From Bryopsis sp. KO-2023 (Eukaryota > Chlorophyta > Ulvophyceae > Bryopsidales > Bryopsidaceae), in the NCBI GenBank assembly GCA_030272585.1, contig BSYQ01000003.1:2666001-2730000 (forward strand): a stretch of DNA of 64,000 nt, in the 5' to 3' direction. Shown piece after piece: positions 57,984-64,000 of this stretch (its first letter is position 1; the number at the start of each line of letters is the position of its first letter). A program made the position numbers and the translations under genes. Below the pieces are notes generated by a model, which ran no database searches, was not told the origin of the DNA, and worked only from the letters and a program-made list of their open reading frames with translations.

Positions 57984-60900
57984 TTATTTCAAGCCCGACA
58001 GGTTGCTTCCATGAGACGGTGTTCGTCGCTTGGCCATGCCAGAAACCACCTCCACTCTGTTAACCCCTGTGTCCTCTGGAGGAGAGGTCGCTGTGCCGGA
58101 TTCCTTGCTAGCCTCAACAACAGCCAGGAGCCCCCCCCGGCCATCTTCAAGAACTCCCACATCCAACCCCTCTGGTTGCACAAACAAGTGGAAACATAAA
58201 AACACGACACACGCCAGGCCGACGACTGCGAGAATAGATTTCAAGACAAATTTTGTTCCTAGCTGGAGAAACCATGCATGGGGGGACAGATATGATGATT
58301 TGACTCGAAAGCCTTCCACCAGGGCTGCTCCTTTGGTCCAAGACACGTCTTCTGGCATGACCGTCAGCCCATTGGCTTGCACCCCTAAACCCCTTTGAAG
58401 GAGTTCAACAGCGTATGGCGCCCTGCAAAGAAGCCTCACACACAAAACGTAACTCTTCCCAATACAGAGCTAAGTTGTGGGGCAGGGGGGGAGGGCCGAC
58501 GATGCTTATCAGCAGATTTCGCACACAAGGATTCCTCTTCGAAAAAAGCCAATACCTCTTTTATTGAGTTATCAAGCCATTTCTATCTTCTGGTGTTGCA
58601 AATTCGGACAAAAACGAGACAGGTACCGCACCTGAAGCAATATTTGTCCAGGTGCACCACATCCCCGAATTCCTTCTTGGCGGAACTCCATTCTTTTTGG
58701 CAGAAGGTTTTGCCCACTTCCTCCAGTCCAGACACCCCGGCCTCCCCAGCCAATTCAAAGAACTTCCATACGACATAAAATCCATTCAGAGCAGCTGCTT
58801 CCCTCAGTTCCACCGTTTTCCAATGATTCAACCCACAGGGCGGCTCACAATCTTTGTCCAGCTGTAAAACCTGTCAAATCACAGAACCACAGAACACCGT
58901 CAAACTATAGTCTGACTCGGGAAATACAAAGGCAAGCAAATGCACCATCTGAATCTAATATTCTACCCCATGCCTCCCCCCCCCCAAAAAAAAAACCCGA
59001 TTATACCCTTCCAAGGTTTCTTACACCAACCCAAACCCAGATCCATCTCATACTGCCAAAACCAGTCCTTATCAAACAGCAGCTTCAATTGTACAAAATT
59101 GCTTTGTCAATCAAAATTTGATGAGTGGGGAAATGGCATGCTGTGGCATCCAGGCACGTTCATTTCCAATTAACATCCAAATGCTGTGGTCCAGGGAAAA
59201 GTCAACCCACCTGTGCTGCAAGGTCTCTGCACTTTGCCCAATCCCCTTCACCGATCAACCTTACGTGCCTGACATCATTGACGCCTGATTGCTTTCCTGT
59301 TGCATGCTCCTTCAACGAATGCGTATCATTGTAGCCAGCCAACATGCAGGGGTGCTCGATTTCCTGGCCATCGCCAAGGACGCTCTGTGCCAGCAAAATT
59401 GCAACCGATCGATCGAACGCACTGTTTAGCCCTTCTTGCTTGTAGGTGTGACTTTGTAGACTGTATGTCCGACCTGGAGGCAGATTTGAAACTTAATGCG
59501 AACTGATGGGTGTATTTCTTTACACGTTGTTTCCAGATAGAACAAAGGCAAAAGTAATGAAAAGCAGCCCAAAACGCTAACCACCGTGATGGATGTGTGC
59601 CCTGTATTTTTATTATTTTTATTCGTGGGGAGGAGTTGGGGGGAAAAGAATGTACATATATGTATATATATTTAAGGCATAAGAAACCGAGGAAGGCGCC
59701 TCTCAGCCTAGCCAACACAAGGAAAAACTTTGAATCAGAATCTGTAGCATCGAAGCCACAGTTTTCTCAACTGCACATGTCACTCGGTGATTCGTTCCTG
59801 AACCTGCCTGCAAGCGTAACGTTTTTCACGTTCTCCGAGTTTGACGCAGCTTTTCCATTGACTTCTCGTGTGATCTCCAGCGAAGAACCACCCATGTCCA
59901 GGGCATCGATGGTACCATCAGGAGGCTTGTTCAATACAACATCCTTGGGAGAGCTTTTCTCAGGCTTCAGTAGGCCTGGACGAAGTCTTTTTTTTGTGTA
60001 ATTGACCGCCACCCAACCATACATGCCCTCCTCATCCCCAGTCATTGTTTTCGCCCACGACGGTTCGAACCTGGCACATCATCCAGCAAGAGAAATATAC
60101 CCAACTTATTGTTAGGTACGAAGGAGGGTACCCCACCACAAGCATGGGATCAGAATTGGCCATTTTTTCATTTTTTTTCTTTGAAATGGTCATGGCAAGC
60201 TGGACTCCTATTGCCAGAAAGAATCGACCCCACCAACTCACCTCAAACCTGATTCCTTTAAGACCTCTCCGATATTCGACACAAGCGCTTCTCTGTCTTT
60301 CGTGGGGAGGTTTCTCAATCCGGCTGTGCCGAAGAGAAACACAGGAGTGGACCTCCAAAGTCTGGATGGAATCACAGCCCTTGCCCAATTCAACAAAGGC
60401 CCCAAGCTCTTGGTTCTCAATTCGTCCGATGCCAGAAAACTATCCAAGCCAGGCAAAGTTTCAACTCGATTGTATGCACGAATTCCTAGCCTTCGGGGGA
60501 CTTTGGATGACGCCGCAGACGGAGGAATCAGCTCCAACTTGGGAAAGTCCTGTGCTGGATCAGCCGGCTCTTTCCATGAATACACATATCTAGAGAATTC
60601 CACACAGCACTCGTGAGCCCATGACATTACTAAGAATCACATTGATCTCCAAATCAAATTTCCATTTTTGTTCTCACAGAAATGCAATCTGGGGAGGGGT
60701 GTTCCTGGCGGCCTGAGGTTGATCTATTGGGGAAACATGCATGCATGCTTAGGTGAGTTCCATGAATTCCTGGCTAGAGTTGTAAGATTTTCCAGTTTTG
60801 GCTTTCTCACATCCTTGTGCCTGTACTTCCGCCGTCGATGACGATTACGAATGACACAGGCCTCCCGATTCCATGTCGAACGACCGTCCACGATAGAATT

Positions 60901-61204
60901 ACAACGAGCAGCAGCACGAACCCTCCAATAACTTTGCAGGAACCGTCCTGGTCTTGTGACCTGTGCTAAAGCGGCACACACTCTTGAACGCGCGACTAAT
61001 TGTTTTTTCAACCAGACAATTTCCTCTGAATTTTTCCTTTTTTTTTCTGAAATTTCTGGTTTGGAATGTTTTTTCCTGTCCAAAAACAGGTTTATCCTTG
61101 CTCTGACACCCGAATTCCATCGAAATACATGGAACACCAACCTGCAACCCCAACAGGCGAAAGGCCCTTCGAAGACGGCCGCCCAGAACGGACCGTCTCA
61201 GCAT
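57984..61204 (-). CDS. GDA1/CD39-family apyrase (NTPDase) with two membrane segments, 583 aa
   Basis: Exons in transcript order: 61204-61142, 60947-60811, 60589-60242, 60070-59808, 59473-59211, 58870-58632, 58422-57984. All phases close (584 codons). The family hydrolyses nucleoside tri- and diphosphates in the secretory lumen or outside the cell. All five apyrase regions are visible: IDGGSTGTRIYVYSW (ACR1), VFLFGTAGLR (ACR2), TGDEEGMYGWVAVNY (ACR3), DALDMGGSSLEIT (ACR4), and WTKGAAL (ACR5). An N-terminal hydrophobic anchor (FVLLLVVILSW) and a C-terminal one (LAVVGLACVVFLCFHLF) predict a two-span protein with a lumenal domain and a short tail. The GGSSL form of ACR4 recalls the plant APY4-7 group. 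Its usual Gln is Glu. The exon-4 donor is best read as GC (GCAGGT). The ATG at 61204 opens a basic stretch before the anchor. The first exon is the least certain. Confidence 0.9.
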
Positions 61205-62119
61205 CTTCTTCGGGTCCACTGCGAATTCTTGCCACGTTCTATTCCATGCGGCCCCATGCAGTCAGCTTTCAAGTCCTGTCGACGTACCCAAAAACAAATC
61301 CATCCAATCGGATAGAAATCCATCAGATGAGGTTGGTCAGGTCTGAGACATTCGTCGACAAGCCGAGCTGTGGATCCTGAGAAAGCATGTTTTCGCCCTT
61401 ATGAGACGCCCCAAAAAAACAATTGCAGGACAATTACTTTCTGGACCACAAGGGCCCAAAACATCTGGCCCTCCATCAGCCCCAAAGTTGGTATCTCTGC
61501 CAACAATGTAGAGTGCTGGAAGTCCCAGTCTCCAAATATCAGGGGAGAACAAGATTTGGGACTGTGGAGAGGAGTGATTCAATTGGCTAGATTGTATTGT
61601 TAGGACTCTGGGTTGTGGTACTTGAATGGACTTTGGTTGGAAGCGCGGTCATGCAAATTTTGCTTTCTTTCAGAAAATTCTGTAAATATTTGCCTGACAC
61701 TCCTGTGGCCTTGACAGGAGAGAAAATGGTGTTGTAAACGGTTGGCAAATATATTGAGGAACCACAAGAGTTGGGAAAAGCAACAATTAACGATCCAGAC
61801 AGAAAACTGGAGAAGAGGTTTTGAGACGTGGCTGCCAGTGTAGCTTTCGTCAATTCCGATTGCCCAAAAGCAGGTGCATGTTGGGAAGTTGGCTTTTCTC
61901 CACGAGGGAAGGTTTTGCTGGTGGTTGCTACACATGGTCTGTTGTTGACAGCAGTTGGATGAAGAATGGCGATTGCTGATTGTCACACTCAAACGAAAAA
62001 AACCCGTGAAACAACATGTTCATGTCACTTCAGTTCCTCCGTCTCCAAAGATCAACCCCTCAACTTCAATTCAATCAACAATAGCGACACAGTTCTTGAA
62101 ACGGAGCGAGCAGTTTTCG
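61205..62119. promoter_or_regulatory. Divergent region of apyrase and Cys-rich secreted genes
   Basis: About 0.9 kb between outward-facing starts. It would hold both promoters. Open frames up to about 130 codons on either strand show no family features, and I support none. Confidence 0.45.
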
Positions 62120-63121
62120 ATGGAATTCCTCAGTCGGGAAGAGATGGTTGCACAAGGGCAATTGGTTCTCCTGTTGGTCCTGGCAGCTTTCTTTGTTACG
62201 AAATCGGAAGATCTCGGTAAGCCCAAGCGAGAGGGTTCATTCAGTCCGTGGTTGAAATATATATCCCCCCCCCAAGACGCATCCTTATAATCACTCAGGG
62301 AAGGGATACGTATCCGTAGGAGACTGCTACAAACGTTGTTCATGCAACGATGGGCGGGATTATGTGGATATGTGTTTCCTGTGTTCACTCTGCATCAACT
62401 TCAAGTAGAAATCAGTGTTTGTAGATACGGACCGGTGTAATACAACTTCAAGTAGAAAAAGTTTTTCGCTCCATAATCATTGTTTTGCGAAATTCCTATG
62501 TTCCAGTTGTGTTCAACACTGATCAAGGAAGCAATTTCTGCAGGAATTGCACATGCGGAGTCATTGGTCGCCGCCCCCCAGCCAGGTGAGGACCAGTGAG
62601 CCCTGTCTTTACGGGGTCAGCGTCGAAACTCGCTGCAAGAGTGTTTTAGCGTGTTAATGTAAAGGCATGTTCGGCCGCCATCTTCAGGAGCTGATTGTCT
62701 GGATGCGGCTGGCCTGGGGGTGCGATCGCTTCTGGGGAAAAGGAAGAAACGTCGCAGGAGGCGCTCAAGGAAACCAAGAATTGCTTTAAAGAACAAAAAT
62801 TCGTCGGTCAGCGAAGATGGAGGTAAACGAAGACGATACCTTGAACATCGTCTGATATTGCGTCAACGGCTCGATTCCATCCAATTTTCCCTGAAAACGA
62901 GTGCTATGGTCAAAACCACAACAATGCAGGTCCTTGTGCCTCTGATAAACTGATTGTGTCTGCCTGCCTGCATCAGCTACAATCACTGTTCAGAACAACA
63001 GCCTTCTGAGATCCAGAGATGAGCCAGTCTCCAATGTTTTCAATTCAAGCCCTCTGATCAACAACATTGCTGATGTGAATTTCAATGTCAGTGGAGATGG
63101 CAATCGTATTGACACCAGCAG
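62120..63121 (+). CDS. 5' part of a secreted Cys-rich protein gene, model incomplete
   Basis: The first exon 62120-62216 encodes a signal peptide (LVLLLVLAAFFVTKS). It joins in phase to 62299 onward, which encodes a Cys-rich stretch (DCYKRCSCNDGRDYVDMCFL) and then meets a stop at 62406 unless spliced. Further exon-like blocks follow with good splice signals: 62517-62585 (NFCRNCTCGVIGRRPPAR), about 62690-62822 (a strongly basic KRKKRRRRSRK stretch) and about 62979-63120 (TITVQNNSLLRSRDEP). I could not close all phases between them, and the 3' end may lie beyond the window. No family is recognised. Signal peptide plus CxC and CxxC pairs suggest an extracellular or wall protein. Confidence 0.45.
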
Positions 63122-64000
63122 TAAGTTTAAGAGTTGGTCAACCCACTTGTGTGCATATGTGTCAAGACTAGGGGTAATACTGAATAGAGGTTGAGTTGTC
63201 AATGAATTATGTGTCTGAACATTCAGCCCTGAGTGTGTGCAATGAGGTTGCGTTGAGATTTTTTGTAAGGCCCTCATGCCAGTGTGAAACATGTTGCGTA
63301 CCGAGCACGGCGATCAGGCTCTTTCACACAATGTGGTTAAATTGACTTCCTTCTGAAATTGAGCCTCGTTGGCAGGAAAAAGTTGTGGTATTTTCTGCTG
63401 ATTGGTTGATGATTTTTCAATGCAGATCGTTAGCTCTTTCACCGCTTGGAGAATTTGTCTTGAGGAATGTTCTTTGATGGAGCTGGTTGTGAAAGGTCAA
63501 AAGTTCCAGAGAAGCTGCCATAACGACTGATATTGTGCATGTGTCAAGTTTTATTTATCTATTATATGATTTGATTCCATCTGCTTTCAACTAGAAACAC
63601 AGTCCGATCGCACAATAATGGCTATAATTCAATTTTTGTATGGCTCGATCGTGTAGTAGGTGGTTCACAGTTGTCAGAATCATTGTATCGTGGTCCCTTG
63701 TAATAATGCACATTGGGAAATTTTCACCTCCCCATTCTAAGACTTGGACAAACAGCATCAACCAACTACTTAGACAAATATGGGGGGTTACGAATTTGTG
63801 GAAAGTAACAGTTGTGATGAAGATTTATCAGAAAAAAAGAGATTTATCATATTCTCTAACTATTCTTTCCCTCCCAACGTCCTCTTCCTCCCCACCCACA
63901 GCCAATCACATGCTATATATTTTGGATGTCCCCCTCACTCAAAGAATCTTAACCCCACCATGAACACCATCACATTAATCTGCATCCATTTCATTACACT
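63122..64000 (+). other. Intronic or 3' sequence of the last gene
   Basis: It starts with GTAAGT, a good donor, and contains no convincing exon. It may be a long intron of the Cys-rich gene continuing past the window, or 3' flank. Confidence 0.4.

Noticed and set aside
61600..61992. A 130-codon minus-strand frame upstream of the Cys-rich gene
   Set aside because: No splice links, no family features, and it lies in the divergent promoter region.
1..64000. Transposons, viral insertions, CRISPR arrays or rRNA/tRNA genes
   Set aside because: I looked for reverse transcriptase, integrase and transposase motifs, terminal repeats and spacer arrays and saw none. tRNA genes could be missed by eye.

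Overview
This is a nuclear window from a eukaryote with spliced genes. Introns are mostly 80-350 bp with GT-AG ends and T-rich 3' ends, genes sit close together on both strands, and homopolymers and microsatellites are common. The protein content points to the green lineage and most likely to a streptophyte-type alga. Evidence: an NRAMP protein carrying the C-terminal signature of plant EIN2, a phytocyanin-like protein, a plant-type phosphofructokinase, a PPR-SMR protein, and a two-membrane-segment plant-type apyrase. An IQ/coiled-coil protein that could be flagellar fits a motile alga. The species itself is an inference and is not shown by the sequence.

Layout. 1-2257: low-complexity, G-poor flank. 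2258-6811 (-): PPR-SMR-cyclin fusion in 11 exons. 7343-7939 (+): Mog1-like Ran factor in one exon. 8403-13025 (+): plant-type phosphofructokinase in 10 exons. 13552-16980 (-): unrecognised coiled-coil protein. 17755-22737 (+): EIN2-like NRAMP protein in 12 exons. 23106-26170 (-): IQ-motif coiled-coil protein in 10 exons. 27885-30112 (-): alpha/beta hydrolase in 7 exons. 30584-31132 (+): secreted phytocyanin-like protein. 32160-33603 (-): secreted Ala/Ser-rich protein. 35466-39751 (+): armadillo-repeat protein. 40959-45855 (+): DNA ligase I in 12 exons. 47225-49351 (-): mitochondrial-type coiled-coil membrane protein. 51163-54419 (+): large disordered acidic protein. 54420 to about 57300: low-complexity, C-poor flank. 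57984-61204 (-): apyrase in 7 exons. From 62120 (+): 5' part of a secreted Cys-rich protein.

Exon models were built by hand from splice signals. I accepted them when reading frame and intron phase closed over the whole gene. They close for the PPR-SMR-cyclin, phosphofructokinase, NRAMP/EIN2, IQ, hydrolase, Ala-rich, ligase, mitochondrial coiled-coil, disordered and apyrase genes. The 752-residue coiled-coil gene closes only if a 22-nt microexon is accepted. One internal junction of the armadillo gene and the last gene remain open. Individual boundaries may be off by a base or two.

The genes do not form one pathway. Several are divergently paired over 0.5-1.9 kb shared promoter regions (PPR/Mog1, coiled-coil/NRAMP, hydrolase/phytocyanin, Ala-rich/armadillo, mitochondrial/disordered, apyrase/Cys-rich). 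The most notable items are the PPR-SMR-cyclin fusion, the EIN2-like protein that keeps the NRAMP metal ligands, a phosphofructokinase with an altered nucleotide motif, a ligase with two in-frame starts, and two long flanks that are both C-depleted on the sense strand of the gene before them.
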